Notes under the pieces: generated by a model
What the model saw: only the letters and a program-made list of their open reading frames with translations
What the model was told of the DNA's origin: nothing
Database searches by the model: none
In this document: positions 8,584-18,045 of the stretch, one piece after another
How positions within the stretch are numbered: the stretch's first letter is position 1
Layout of the letters: each line of letters begins with the position of its first letter
Source of the DNA: Propioniciclava sinopodophylli
GTDB lineage: Bacteria > Actinomycetota > Actinomycetes > Propionibacteriales > Propionibacteriaceae
Length of the DNA: 64,000 bases
Assembly: GCF_004324755.1 (NCBI RefSeq)
Contig: NZ_SDMQ01000008.1
Coordinates: 62,001 to 126,000 of the forward strand
Reading direction: 5' to 3'
Position numbers and translations under genes: made by a program

Positions 8584-9660
8584 TCAGCTCAGCAGCGCGA
8601 GAACCTCGTCGACGCTGTCGACCAGATGGATCTGCGACTCCATCAGCCGTCCCTTCGCCAGCGCCTTGAGCAGCGGCCAAGCCGGGACGGTCCGCGTCCA
8701 GTACTCGTGGCCCAGCAGCACCATGGGCCGGATCTCGTGGGTCTCCAGGGCGTAGAAGTTGCGGGTGAGGGCCTGGAAGATCTCCTGCGTGGTTCCGGCG
8801 CGGCCGGGGGAGTAGACGATGCCCGCTCCGCACAGGCGCAGCAGGATGTCCTCGCGGATGGCGTTGTCGAAGTACTTCGCGATCGCAGTGCCGAAGACGT
8901 TGGGCGGCTCGTGGCCGTAGAACCACGTCGGGACGCCCACGGACAGGCGCGAGCAGTCCCAGCGCTTCTTCACCGCGAAGCCCGCGGCTGCCCACACGCC
9001 CGCATCCGGCGCGAAGGAGGGCACCTCGGCGAGCACCGAGCAGGCCAGCGGCAGGGCCTCGGCACCGTCGCGGAAGCTGGCGCCGAGGTTCGCCGCCTCC
9101 ATCGCGCCCGGCCCCCCGCCGGTCAGCACAAGGTGCCCCGCCTCGGCGAGGCCGTGCCCCAGCCGGGCGGCCTGCACGAACTCGGGCGTACCGCGTCCGA
9201 CCGAGTGGCCGCCCATGACGCCCACGCCTGCCCCCGGCGCGGTGACGATGTCGATCAGCGCGTCGCTGACGAAGTGGTCGTGCAGCGACTGCGCCAAGGT
9301 GGCGTCCAGCAGGCGGGAGCGCTCGCGCAGCGTCCAGCCGTAGACCTTGGCGTCCGGCGTGGCGGCGTAGCCCCCCTCCAGGCCGGCGTAGAGGTCTTCG
9401 GGGGCGTAGAGGCGCGAGGGGTAGGCGTCGAACGGCAGCTGCGGCAGCCGGGGGAAGATCGCGGCGCCGCGCTCGGCCAGGCTCGCCGCGACCCGGTGCT
9501 TGAGCCGGCAGCCGAGGAAGAAGGCGTTGTGCACGGGGGTGCGCTCCAGAACCTCGCCGCGGCCGCGCAGGTCGAGCGCCTGGACGACGCACCCGGCCAG
9601 CGACCGCTCGCGCCGCACGTGCTCGTCGAACGCCTCGATGGTCTCGATCTCGGCACGCAT
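8584..9660 (-). CDS. LOG-family (lysine-decarboxylase-like) Rossmann protein
   Basis: 358 residues. The second half has VLTGGGPGAMEAANLGA and the SPGRAGTTQEIFQAL motif, a variant of the PGGxGTxxE phosphoribohydrolase signature of the LOG family (cytokinin nucleoside-monophosphate hydrolases and relatives). The usual second Gly of PGG is Arg here. About 125 N-terminal residues precede the Rossmann part, longer than plain LOG proteins (about 180-200 residues). A purine-nucleotide hydrolase role is possible but not proven. The ATG is preceded by TAGTCT (9672-9667) six bases upstream, indicating a leaderless mRNA. Only 18 bases separate it from the divergent dxr start. Confidence 0.8.
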   Translation of the reverse strand: MRAEIETIEAFDEHVRRERSLAGCVVQALDLRGRGEVLERTPVHNAFFLGCRLKHRVAASLAERGAAIFPRLPQLPFDAYPSRLYAPEDLYAGLEGGYAATPDAKVYGWTLRERSRLLDATLAQSLHDHFVSDALIDIVTAPGAGVGVMGGHSVGRGTPEFVQAARLGHGLAEAGHLVLTGGGPGAMEAANLGASFRDGAEALPLACSVLAEVPSFAPDAGVWAAAGFAVKKRWDCSRLSVGVPTWFYGHEPPNVFGTAIAKYFDNAIREDILLRLCGAGIVYSPGRAGTTQEIFQALTRNFYALETHEIRPMVLLGHEYWTRTVPAWPLLKALAKGRLMESQIHLVDSVDEVLALLS

Positions 9661-9678
9661 GGTGAGAGACTAGCTCCC

Positions 9679-10833
9679 GTGCGTGACGTCGTGATCCTTG
9701 GCAGTACCGGCTCGATCGGGACGCAGGCGTTGGACGTGGTCGCGTCCCGCCGCGACCGGTTCCGGGTGGTGGCGCTGACCGCGGGGGGCTCCCAGCTGGC
9801 GCTGCTGGCCGACCAGGTGCGGGCGTTCGCGCCGCGGTTCGTGGGCGTCCCGACCCCCGACGCCGCCGAAGAGCTGCGCGCCCTGCTGGGGGAGACAGAC
9901 GTCGAGGTGGTGGGCACCGACGCGAACGAGATGGCCGCCCGGCTGCCCGCCGACGTCGTCCTGAACGCCATCACGGGTGCGGCCGGGCTGCTGGCCACCC
10001 TCGCGGCGCTGGAGTCCGGCACCACCCTGGCGCTGGCCAACAAGGAGTCCCTGGTCATCGGCGGGCGGCTCGTGACGGACGCCGCGGCCCCGGGCCAGCT
10101 GGTTGCCGTCGACTCCGAGCACTCGGCGTTCGCCCAGGCGCTGCGGGCCGGGCGGGCGAGCGAGGTGCGCCGGCTCATCCTGACCGCCTCGGGCGGGCCG
10201 TTCCGGGGGCGGACGCGCGCCGAGCTGGCCGACGTCACGCCCGAGCAGGCGATGGCCCACCCGACCTGGGACATGGGCCGGGTCATCACTATCAACTCCT
10301 CGACCCTGGTCAACAAGGGCCTCGAGCTGATCGAGGCGGCCCTGCTGTACGGCGTCGACTACGACGCCATCCACGTGGTCGTGCACCCCACCAGCGACAT
10401 CCACTCCATGGTCGAGTTCGTGGACGGGGCGACCATCGCCCAGGCCAGCCCGCCAGATATGCGCCTGCCGATCGCGCTCGGCCTGGCCTGGCCCGACCGC
10501 GTGCCGGACGCCGCGGCGTCCTACGACTGGTCGGTGCCACGCACGTGGCACTTCGAGCCGCTGGACGACGCGTCCTTCGGCGCGGTCGAGCTCGCACGCC
10601 GCGCCGGGAAGGCGGCCGGCACCGCGCCCGCGGTCTACAACGCGGCCAACGAGGTGTGCGTGGACGCCTTCTGCGCCGGCCGGATCGGCTTCTTGGACAT
10701 CGTGGATACCGTGGAGGCCGTGCTGGACGAACACCTCGCGACGGGCCACGTGCCCGACGATGCCCTGACCGTCGAGGCCGTGCTGGCCGCCGACGCCTGG
10801 GCCCGCGAACGGGCCACCTCGGGGTCGCGCTGA
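9679..10833 (+). CDS. dxr: 1-deoxy-D-xylulose 5-phosphate reductoisomerase
   Basis: 384 residues. Second step of the MEP isoprenoid pathway: NADPH-dependent conversion of DXP to MEP. N-terminal ILGSTGSIGTQALDVV binds NADPH; ALANKESLVIGG, VDSEHSAFAQAL and ILTASGGPFRG carry metal and substrate residues; HPTWDMGRVITINSSTLVNK is the catalytic loop region. The start GTG at 9679 fits the family's N-terminus exactly. There is no SD; GAGACT at 9666-9671 may be a weak -10 for a leaderless mRNA, overlapping the -10 of the LOG gene on the other strand. rseP overlaps the stop by one base. Confidence 0.96.
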   Translation: MRDVVILGSTGSIGTQALDVVASRRDRFRVVALTAGGSQLALLADQVRAFAPRFVGVPTPDAAEELRALLGETDVEVVGTDANEMAARLPADVVLNAITGAAGLLATLAALESGTTLALANKESLVIGGRLVTDAAAPGQLVAVDSEHSAFAQALRAGRASEVRRLILTASGGPFRGRTRAELADVTPEQAMAHPTWDMGRVITINSSTLVNKGLELIEAALLYGVDYDAIHVVVHPTSDIHSMVEFVDGATIAQASPPDMRLPIALGLAWPDRVPDAAASYDWSVPRTWHFEPLDDASFGAVELARRAGKAAGTAPAVYNAANEVCVDAFCAGRIGFLDIVDTVEAVLDEHLATGHVPDDALTVEAVLAADAWARERATSGSR

Positions 10834-12119
10834 TGGAGCTGTTCTGGACCATCGTCTTCGGGCTGCTCTTCTTCGGCCTGCTGATGGCCTCGGTCGCGCT
10901 CCACGAGGTCGGCCACTTGCTGCCCGCCAAGCTGTTCGGCGTCCGGGTGCCGCAGTACTTCGTCGGCTTCGGACGTACCCTGTGGTCGATCCGGCGGGGC
11001 GAGACCGAGTACGGCGTCAAACTGTTCCCCCTGGGCGGGTTCGTCCGGCTGCTCGGCATGTACCCGCCGACCCGGCCGGGCGCGAGGCAGACCTGGCTCC
11101 AGCGATTCGCCGACGACGCCCGCGGCTACGAGTGGGACGAGGTACGCCCCGGTGACGTCGAGGGCAACCGGCTCTTCTACCAGAAGAAGACGTACCAGAA
11201 GCTGATCATCATGGCCGGCGGCATCACGGTGAACCTCATTCTGGCTTTCCTGCTGTTCTGGGGCGTCACCGGCCTGCACGGCACGTGGCGCGAGCAGCCT
11301 GTCGTCCGAAGCATCCAGCAGTGCGTCATCACCGAGCAGCGCGAGGACATGGCCTGCCGGCCGTCCGACCCGCTGACGCCGGCCGCGCAGGCCGGCCTGA
11401 CCGAGGGCGACCGCATCCTGAGCTTCAACGGTGCCCCGATCGCCGAGTACGCCGACCTGACCGAGCTCATCCGGGCGAACCTCGACCGCCCGGCGACGCT
11501 GGTCGTCGAGCGCGGCGGCCAGCAGGTCACGCTGCCCACCGTGAACACCCGCGTCACGGGCGTCCGCGACACCCTCGACCCTTCCCGCGTCATCCCCGCC
11601 GGCTGGCTCGGCGTCGTGCCCGTGATGGAGAAGGAGTACGGCGGCCCCGTCGACGTGCTGCAGGACATGGGCCAGATGGCCGCCCAGTCGGTCGTCGCGC
11701 TGGCCCAGTTCCCGGTCAAGGTGTTCCACGTGATCGCCGACATGGTCACCGGCCAGCCCCGCGACGTGTACTCGCCGATCAGCATCTTCGGCGCCAGCTC
11801 GCTGGCCGGGCAGGCCGCCGTCCAGGAGGCGCCCATCGCCGACCGGGCCGCCATGTTCGCCAGCCTGCTGGGCTCGATCAACCTGTTCCTGGCCCTGTTC
11901 AACCTCGTCCCGCTGCCGCCGCTGGACGGAGGCCACATCCTCGGCGCCCTGTGGGAGTGGGTGCGCCGCACGGCCGCCCGCCTGGCCGGCCGCCCCGACC
12001 CCGGCCCGGTCGACACCGCCAAGATGGTGCCGGTGGCCTATGCGGTGGGAGGATTCCTCCTGCTGTGCGGCATCGCCCTGATCGTGGCCGACATCGTCTC
12101 GCCCGTGAAGATCTTCTGA
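10833..12119 (+). CDS. rseP: Site-2 intramembrane metalloprotease (RseP/RIP type)
   Basis: 428 residues. M50 zinc protease that cuts membrane-bound substrates such as anti-sigma factors. HEVGH is at residues 24-28 within the first membrane helix, and LPPLDGGH at about 361-368 supplies the third metal ligand. A PDZ domain (about 150-250) contains [16 protein letters not shown]. Two cysteines in the extracytoplasmic region ([14 protein letters not shown]) may form a disulfide. It lies between dxr and ispG as in most actinobacteria. Start ATG 10833 overlaps the dxr stop (TGATG). Confidence 0.93.
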   Translation: MELFWTIVFGLLFFGLLMASVALHEVGHLLPAKLFGVRVPQYFVGFGRTLWSIRRGETEYGVKLFPLGGFVRLLGMYPPTRPGARQTWLQRFADDARGYEWDEVRPGDVEGNRLFYQKKTYQKLIIMAGGITVNLILAFLLFWGVTGLHGTWREQPVVRSIQQCVITEQREDMACRPSDPLTPAAQAGLTEGDRILSFNGAPIAEYADLTELIRANLDRPATLVVERGGQQVTLPTVNTRVTGVRDTLDPSRVIPAGWLGVVPVMEKEYGGPVDVLQDMGQMAAQSVVALAQFPVKVFHVIADMVTGQPRDVYSPISIFGASSLAGQAAVQEAPIADRAAMFASLLGSINLFLALFNLVPLPPLDGGHILGALWEWVRRTAARLAGRPDPGPVDTAKMVPVAYAVGGFLLLCGIALIVADIVSPVKIF

Positions 12120-12130
12120 AGGAGACAACC

Positions 12131-13276
12131 ATGACCGTGAACCTCGGAATGCCCGTCACGCCGCCGCCCGTCCTCGCGCCGCGCCGCCCAACCCGGCGGA
12201 TCAACGTCGGGAAGGTCGCCGTCGGCGGGGGAGCGCCCGTGTCGGTGCAGTCGATGACCACCACGAAGACGACCGACATCAACGCCACCCTGCAGCAGAT
12301 CGCCGAGCTGACCGCGACCGGCTGCGACATCGTCCGCGTCGCCGTGCCCAGCCAGGACGACGCCGACGTGCTGCACATCATCGCGAAGAAGTCGCAGATC
12401 CCGGTGATCGCCGACATCCACTTCCAGCCCAAGTACGTGTTCGCCGCGATCGACGCCGGCTGCGCCGCCGTCCGCGTGAACCCGGGCAACATCAAGCAGT
12501 TCGACGACAAGGTCGGCGAGATCGCCAGGGCGGCCGCGGACGCCGGCATCAGCCTGCGCATCGGCGTCAATGCCGGCTCCCTCGACAAACGCATCCTCGC
12601 CAAGCACGGCGGCCCGACCGCCGAGGCCCTGGCCGAGTCGGCCCTGTGGGAGGCGTCCCTGTTCGAGGAGCACGGCTTCGGTGACTTCAAGATCTCGGTC
12701 AAGCACAACGACCCGATCGTCATGGTGAACGCCTACCGGCAACTCGCCGCCCAGTGCGACTACCCGCTGCACCTGGGCGTGACCGAGGCCGGCCCGGCGT
12801 TCCAGGGCACCATCAAGAGCTCGGTCGCGTTCGGCATCCTGCTGGCCGAGGGCATCGGCGACACCATCCGCGTGTCGCTGTCGGCGCCGCCGGTGGAGGA
12901 GGTCAAGGTCGGCCAGAAGATCCTCGAGGCGCTCAACCTGCGCCAGCGCCAGATGGAGATCGTCTCCTGCCCCGGCTGCGGTCGTGCCCAGGTGGACATC
13001 TGGGGCCTGGCCAACGACGTCACCGACGGGCTGGAGGGCCTGACCGCCCCGCTGCGCATCGCCGTCATGGGCTGTGTCGTGAACGGCCCGGGCGAGGCCC
13101 GCGAGGCCGACCTCGGCGTGGCCGCCGGCAACGGCAAGGGCCAGATCTTCATCAGGGGCGAGGTCATCAAGACGGTACCGGAATCCGAGATCGTCGCCAC
13201 GCTCATCGAGGAGGCCAACAAGCTGGCCGCGGAGATGGAGCACACCGGGCAGGCCCCGGAGGTCGTCGTCCGCTGA
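12131..13276 (+). CDS. ispG: 4-hydroxy-3-methylbut-2-enyl diphosphate synthase
   Basis: 381 residues. Reduces MEcPP to HMBPP, the sixth enzyme of the MEP pathway (GcpE). The [4Fe-4S] cysteines are C280 and C283 ([10 protein letters not shown]) and C315 (GCVVNGPGE). The N-terminal TIM barrel has [11 protein letters not shown] and ADIHFQPKY. Start ATG 12131 with AAGGAGACAACC upstream. It shares an operon with dxr and rseP, so two MEP-pathway steps are co-transcribed with a protease gene. Confidence 0.96.
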   Translation: MTVNLGMPVTPPPVLAPRRPTRRINVGKVAVGGGAPVSVQSMTTTKTTDINATLQQIAELTATGCDIVRVAVPSQDDADVLHIIAKKSQIPVIADIHFQPKYVFAAIDAGCAAVRVNPGNIKQFDDKVGEIARAAADAGISLRIGVNAGSLDKRILAKHGGPTAEALAESALWEASLFEEHGFGDFKISVKHNDPIVMVNAYRQLAAQCDYPLHLGVTEAGPAFQGTIKSSVAFGILLAEGIGDTIRVSLSAPPVEEVKVGQKILEALNLRQRQMEIVSCPGCGRAQVDIWGLANDVTDGLEGLTAPLRIAVMGCVVNGPGEAREADLGVAAGNGKGQIFIRGEVIKTVPESEIVATLIEEANKLAAEMEHTGQAPEVVVR

Positions 13277-13414
13277 CCGGCCCGGGGCAGTGACGCACCT
13301 ACAGCTGCGAGCGTGGTGAGCTCATCGAACACGTGCCACGCCCGCCACGGGCTCGGCGCCTTCGATGGCCGGATCCTGCTCCGGGGCGCGTGAGCGGCCA
13401 CTACCCTGAACGCC

Positions 13415-14242
13415 ATGCGTGCGCGAGTGCTCGACGAGGGTGACAGGCCGGTCGTCCAGCGGCTGTTGGACACAGACCCGGTCGGCCATTGCTTCGTCGC
13501 CTCCCGGGTCGACGCCGGCGTCCTGCGGGCCCATCGCGCGGGGGAGTTGTGGGGCTACCCGGCCCACGCTCCCCGATCGTTGCTGCACGTGGGAGCCAAT
13601 GTTTTCCCGGTCAACGCCGACGACGAGGCGCTGGACGCCTTCGCCCTCGACCTGGGTCGTTGGCGCAGCTTCGTCGCACTCGTCGGACCCGTCCCCGCCG
13701 CCTTCGGTCTGTGGAACCGCCTCGTCGACGCATGGCCCGAGGTCTACGACCGCGCGCGGGTCGTCCGGGCCCGCCAGTTGCTGATGTCGTGTGCCGAACC
13801 CAGCGGGGTGGAACTGGACCCCCGCGTACGCCGGGCGTCGGCGTCCGACTTCGAATCGTACCTGCAGGCCGCGGCGCACATGTACCGCGAGGAACTGGAG
13901 GAGGACCCGCTCGGGACCAATCCTGCCGGCTACCGCGCCTACGTGCGGTCCCTGGTCGAGCGAGGGCTGGCCTACGCGATCGTGGAGGACGGCCGGGTGA
14001 TCTTCAAAGCCGACCTCGGGGCAGTCTCCGCGAGGGTGGCGCAGGTGCAGGGCGTGTGGGTGAGGCCCGACCTACGTGGCCGGGGCGTCTCGGCGCCGGC
14101 CATGGCGGCCGTCACCACCGCGATCATCGAGCAGGGTCGGGTGGCTTCGCTGTACGTCAACGACTTCAACGCGCGCGCCATCGCCAGCTACCGCAGGGTC
14201 GGTTACGAGGTCGTCGGGGAGTTGGCCTCGGTCCTCTTTTGA
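13415..14242 (+). CDS. DUF4081 plus GNAT acetyltransferase
   Basis: 275 residues. The N-terminal half (about 1-125) matches the DUF4081 pattern that precedes an actinobacterial GNAT; the C-terminal half has VQGVWVRPDLRGRGVSAPAM, the acetyl-CoA binding motif A, and YVNDFNARAIASYRRVGYE. The substrate is unknown. It commonly follows ispG in actinobacteria. The ATG at 13415 lies seven bases after TACCCT (13402-13407), so the mRNA is probably leaderless. The 138 bases between ispG and this gene hold no clear ORF. The terC promoter overlaps the end of this gene. Confidence 0.85.
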   Translation: MRARVLDEGDRPVVQRLLDTDPVGHCFVASRVDAGVLRAHRAGELWGYPAHAPRSLLHVGANVFPVNADDEALDAFALDLGRWRSFVALVGPVPAAFGLWNRLVDAWPEVYDRARVVRARQLLMSCAEPSGVELDPRVRRASASDFESYLQAAAHMYREELEEDPLGTNPAGYRAYVRSLVERGLAYAIVEDGRVIFKADLGAVSARVAQVQGVWVRPDLRGRGVSAPAMAAVTTAIIEQGRVASLYVNDFNARAIASYRRVGYEVVGELASVLF

Positions 14243-14265
14243 ATCGTGTACTTTTCCCCTATTCT
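14238..14265 (+). promoter_or_regulatory. terC promoter
   Basis: A -35-like TTGAAT at 14239-14244 overlaps the stop of the GNAT gene, and TATTCT at 14260-14265 is a good -10 with a 15-base spacer. The expected transcript start is about 14272, at the beginning of the riboswitch candidate. Confidence 0.6.
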
Positions 14266-14271
14266 GGTCAC

Positions 14272-14391
14272 CAGAGGGGAGTACTTCCCAAGTCCGTGTC
14301 CGGCCAGTGCGGCACCCCAAGGTGTCCCGGCGCGACGCCTGTTCCGGCAGGCGAAGGAGACCTCGGCCATCGTCAAGACCGAGGAGTTTCC
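14272..14391 (+). ncRNA. Candidate yybP-ykoY (Mn2+) riboswitch before terC
   Basis: The leader begins CAGAGGGGAGTAC (14272-14284), matching the conserved AGGGGAGUA start of the yybP-ykoY class, and carries GCGAAGGAGACCTC near its 3' end (14351-14364), like the conserved GAGACC segment. GAGG 14274-14277 can pair with CCTC 14361-14364 to close the aptamer. The same CCTCGG (14361-14366) can instead pair with CCGAGG (14379-14384), which covers the SD GAGGAG (14381-14386) five bases before the ATG. This gives a simple translational ON switch: Mn2+ closes the first stem and frees the SD. TerC-family Mn exporters are a known target of this riboswitch. The class assignment is by eye. Confidence 0.7.
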
Positions 14392-15408
14392 ATGCCGCCT
14401 GTCGGCACCCCCCTTCTGTGGGCCATCACCCTCGGCGCCGTGCTCGTGCTCGTCGCCGTTGACTTCGCCCTGACCCGCCGTCCGCACGAGGTCTCCATGA
14501 AGGAGGCGCTCGGGTGGTCGGCCTTCTACATCGCGTTGCCCCTTGCCTTCGGCGCCTGGGTGTGGGGCGGTTACGGCCCCCAGCGGGGGCTTGAGTTCTT
14601 GACCGGTTACCTCGTCGAGAAGACGCTGAGCGTCGACAACCTGTTCGTCTTCATGGTGCTGCTCGCGGCGTTCGCGGTGCCGGCCGAACTCCGCCAGCGG
14701 GTCCTCCTGTTCGGCATCGTCGGGGCGCTGGTGCTCCGCGGCGTGTTCATCGCCGTGGGTGCCCAGCTCATCGCCAGCTTCTCGTGGGCGTTCCTCCTGT
14801 TCGGGGCCATCCTGCTCGTCACCGCCGTGAAGGTGCTCCGCGACGCGCTCGCGCCCAGCCATCACGCGATCGACGTCTCGCAGCTGCGTTCGGTGCGCCT
14901 CGTGCGCCGCTTCATGCCGGTCACGGACGACTACCACGGCCCGCGCCTGTCGGTCGTCGAGGGGGGTCGTCGCGCGCTCACGCCGATGGCGCTGGTGGTG
15001 CTCGCCATCCTCAGCGTCGACGTGGTGTTCGCGGTCGACTCGGTCCCGGCCGTGTACGGCATCACCGATGACCCGTACCTCGTCTTCGCCACCAACGCGT
15101 TCGCGCTGCTCGGCCTGCGTGCGCTCTACTTCGTGCTCGAGGGCGCGCTCGGGCGCCTCGTCCACCTCGGTTACGGCCTGGCCGCGATCCTCGCCTTCAT
15201 CGGCGTGAAGCTCGTCCTGCACTGGGCGCACGGCCTGTGGTCGTGGGTGCCCGAGGTTCCCACGCTGGCCTCTCTGGGCGTCATCGTGGGCATCCTCGCC
15301 CTGGTGGTGACGACGAGCCTCATCGCCACCCGGAACGGGTCCCACCCCCGGGGTGACGCCGCTGCCGCGACGGACGCCGAGTCCCAGCCGGCGCGGCGCG
15401 AGGCCTGA
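14392..15408 (+). CDS. TerC/Alx-family membrane protein (probable Mn2+ exporter)
   Basis: 338 residues with about nine membrane segments. TerC motifs: EKTLSVDNLFVFMVLL and SVDVVFAVDSVPAVYGITDD, each with the paired acidic residues typical of the family. Relatives (Alx, MntP-regulon TerC, YkoY) export manganese, including for Mn-loading of secreted proteins. The soluble C-terminal tail (about 310-338) is Ala/Asp-rich. The start ATG 14392 fits the SD GAGGAG. Mn2+ control through the leader above would raise expression when manganese is in excess. Confidence 0.88.
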   Translation: MPPVGTPLLWAITLGAVLVLVAVDFALTRRPHEVSMKEALGWSAFYIALPLAFGAWVWGGYGPQRGLEFLTGYLVEKTLSVDNLFVFMVLLAAFAVPAELRQRVLLFGIVGALVLRGVFIAVGAQLIASFSWAFLLFGAILLVTAVKVLRDALAPSHHAIDVSQLRSVRLVRRFMPVTDDYHGPRLSVVEGGRRALTPMALVVLAILSVDVVFAVDSVPAVYGITDDPYLVFATNAFALLGLRALYFVLEGALGRLVHLGYGLAAILAFIGVKLVLHWAHGLWSWVPEVPTLASLGVIVGILALVVTTSLIATRNGSHPRGDAAAATDAESQPARREA

Positions 15409-15486
15409 GGTGTGGCTGTGGGCCTGCAGGGCGCGGAGGCGACCGAGGTCGGCTGAGGCCGCCCTCATCCCCTAGGCTTGGCGCTC

Positions 15487-17250
15487 GTGATCACACGCCT
15501 GTCCGAGCTGTTCGTCCGTACCCTCCGCGAGGACCCCGCCGACGCCGAGGTGCCGAGCCACCGCTGGCTCGTCCGCGCGGGGTACGTCCGCCGCGTAGCT
15601 CCGGGCATCTACAGTTGGCTGCCGCTCGGCCTGCGCGTGCTGCACAAGGTCGAGCAGATCGTCCGCGAGGAGATGGACGCCATCGGCGCACAGGAGGTGC
15701 GCTTCCCGGCGCTGCTGCCCCGCGAGCCGTACGAGGCCACCAACCGCTGGACGGAGTATGGCCCCAACCTGTTGCGGCTGACCGACCGCAAGGGTGCCGA
15801 CATGCTGCTCGGCCCCACCCACGAGGAGATGTTCACCCTCATGGTCAAGGACCTCTACTCCTCCTACAAGGACCTGCCACTCAGCCTGTACCAGATCCAG
15901 ACCAAGTACCGGGACGAGGCCCGTCCCCGCGCGGGCCTCCTGCGCGGCCGCGAGTTCGTGATGAAGGATTCCTACTCCTTCGACATCGACGAGGCCGGAC
16001 TGCAGGCGTCCTACGACCGGCACCGCGAGGCCTACCAGCGCATATTCGACCGGCTCGGACTGGAGTACGTCATCGTGTCGGCGACCTCTGGCGCGATGGG
16101 CGGCTCGGCCTCGGAGGAGTTCCTCGCCGTCGCCGAGATCGGCGAGGACACCTTCGTCCGCAGCGCCGGCGGCTATGCCGCCAACGTCGAGGCCGTCAAG
16201 CGCCCGCTCGCACCCCAGCAGGACGCCACGAGCGTCCCCGCCGCACACGTCGAGGACACCCCCGATACGCCGACCATCGAGACCCTCGTCGCGCTGAGCA
16301 ACGAGCGGTACCCCCGCGCCGACCGCGCGTGGAAGGCCGCCGACACGCTGAAGAACGTCCTGTTCATGCTCAAGCATGCCGACGGCACCCGGACGCCGCT
16401 GGCCGTCGGGCTGCCCGGCGACCGCGAGGTGGACGCCAAGCGCCTCGAGGCCGCCGTCGAGCCCGCCGAGGTCGAGCCCTTCGGTGACGCGGACTTCGAC
16501 CAGTACCCCCAGCTCGTGAAGGGCTACATCGGCCCCGGCGCCGCCCTCGGGCTGGACGCCGACGGCAACGGGATCCGCTACCTGACCGACCCCGACGTGG
16601 TGCACGGCACCCGCTGGATCACGGGCGCGAACGAGGCCGGACGCCACGTCTACGACCTGGTCTACGGTCGCGACTTCGCCTCCGACGGCGTGCTGGACGT
16701 CGCCGAGATCCGCGAGGGCGATCCCGCCCCCGACGGCTCCGGCCCGCTGGCGCTGGCCCGCGGCATCGAGATGGGCCACATCTTCCAGCTCGGCCGCAAG
16801 TACGCGGACGCGCTGGGCCTGAAGGTGCTCGACCCGAACGGCAAGCTCGTGACGGTGACCATGGGCTCCTACGGCGTCGGCGTCTCGCGCGCGGTCGCGG
16901 CCGTGGCCGAGTCGACCTGCGACGACAAGGGCCTGGCCTGGCCGCGCAACGTCGCCCCGTTCGACGTGCACATCGTCGCCACCGGCAAGGACGAGGCGGC
17001 GCTCACGTTCGCCAACCGCCTCGCGCACGAGCTGGACGAGGCCGGCGTGTCGGTCCTGCTGGACGACCGCAAGGCGTCCCCGGGCGTGAAGTTCGCCGAC
17101 GCCGAGCTGCTGGGAATGCCCACCTCGGTCGTGGTGGGCCGCACGTTGGCCGACGGAGTCGTCGAGGTGCGCGACCGCGCCAGCGGCGCCAAGGAGGAGC
17201 TGGGCGTCGACGTCGTGGCCAACCACGTGGTCGCGCTCGTCAAGGGGTGA
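15487..17250 (+). CDS. proS: Prolyl-tRNA synthetase (bacterial type)
   Basis: 587 residues. Class II synthetase charging tRNA-Pro. Motifs: [27 protein letters not shown] and [17 protein letters not shown] (motif 2), an insertion (editing) domain in about residues 220-400, and [14 protein letters not shown] (motif 3). The C-terminal anticodon-binding domain ends [12 protein letters not shown] chose GTG 15487 because TAGGCT at 15473-15478 sits eight bases upstream, implying a leaderless start; the TTG at 15478 would overlap the -10. The TSUP gene overlaps its stop by four bases (GTGA). Confidence 0.95.
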   Translation: MITRLSELFVRTLREDPADAEVPSHRWLVRAGYVRRVAPGIYSWLPLGLRVLHKVEQIVREEMDAIGAQEVRFPALLPREPYEATNRWTEYGPNLLRLTDRKGADMLLGPTHEEMFTLMVKDLYSSYKDLPLSLYQIQTKYRDEARPRAGLLRGREFVMKDSYSFDIDEAGLQASYDRHREAYQRIFDRLGLEYVIVSATSGAMGGSASEEFLAVAEIGEDTFVRSAGGYAANVEAVKRPLAPQQDATSVPAAHVEDTPDTPTIETLVALSNERYPRADRAWKAADTLKNVLFMLKHADGTRTPLAVGLPGDREVDAKRLEAAVEPAEVEPFGDADFDQYPQLVKGYIGPGAALGLDADGNGIRYLTDPDVVHGTRWITGANEAGRHVYDLVYGRDFASDGVLDVAEIREGDPAPDGSGPLALARGIEMGHIFQLGRKYADALGLKVLDPNGKLVTVTMGSYGVGVSRAVAAVAESTCDDKGLAWPRNVAPFDVHIVATGKDEAALTFANRLAHELDEAGVSVLLDDRKASPGVKFADAELLGMPTSVVVGRTLADGVVEVRDRASGAKEELGVDVVANHVVALVKG

Positions 17251-18041
17251 CCGGCCTCGAGCTGCCGCTACTGACGATCGCCCTGCTCGTCGCGGCCTCG
17301 TTCCTGGCCGGCTGGGTCGACTCGATCGTCGGTGGGGGCGGACTCATCCAGCTGCCGTCGCTCTTGATCGGGCTGCCCGCGGACACGCCCGTCCCGACGA
17401 TCGCCGGCACCAACAAGCTGCCCAGCGCCATGGGCACGGCGGTGGCCGTCATCACCTACCTGCGGCGGGTGCGCATTCCGTGGGCCGCGCTCCTGCCCTT
17501 GATCGCCTTCTCCTACCTGGGCTCCTCGCTGGGCGCCCAGCTCACCCACTTCCTTGACCGCGCCGCCTTCACCCCGCTGGTGCTGGCCGCCATCGTGGGC
17601 GTGGGCTGGTACACGTGGCGGCGTCCGCAGCTCGGCCTGCACCACGAGGTGCGGCACGCGGGCTGGCGCGGGTTCGCGTGGCTGGCGCTGATCGGGCTCG
17701 TCGTGGGTCTGTGGGATGGCTTCATCGGCCCCGGCACCGGCTCGTTCTTCCTGATCCTGATCGTCGCCGTCATGGGCTTCGACTTCCTCACCTCCACCGC
17801 GTTGGCCAAGATCGCCAACCTGACCACCAACATCGCCGCGATCGTCGTGTTCGGCATCTCTGGCAACATCCTGTGGGGCCTGGGCGCGGCGATGGGCGTG
17901 GCCAACCTGCTGGGTGGTCTCCTCGGCGCCACCATGGCGCTCAAGCACGGCAACGGGTTCGTCCGCAAGGTGTTCCTGGTCGTGATCGTCGCCCTCGGCC
18001 TCAAGCTCTGCTGGGACATGGTCGCACCGCTGTTCGCCTGA
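17247..18041 (+). CDS. TSUP (TauE/SafE) family permease
   Basis: 264 residues, about eight membrane segments in two repeats. The paired family motifs are seen: [15 protein letters not shown] with AGTNKLPS in the first half, and [14 protein letters not shown] with [11 protein letters not shown] in the second. TSUP proteins move sulfur oxyanions or organic acids; the substrate here is unknown. GTG 17247 overlaps the proS stop, so it is translated from the proS mRNA. The stop TGA (18039-18041) faces the convergent lipoprotein's stop across only four bases. Confidence 0.85.
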   Translation: MTGLELPLLTIALLVAASFLAGWVDSIVGGGGLIQLPSLLIGLPADTPVPTIAGTNKLPSAMGTAVAVITYLRRVRIPWAALLPLIAFSYLGSSLGAQLTHFLDRAAFTPLVLAAIVGVGWYTWRRPQLGLHHEVRHAGWRGFAWLALIGLVVGLWDGFIGPGTGSFFLILIVAVMGFDFLTSTALAKIANLTTNIAAIVVFGISGNILWGLGAAMGVANLLGGLLGATMALKHGNGFVRKVFLVVIVALGLKLCWDMVAPLFA

Positions 18042-18045
18042 GGCG

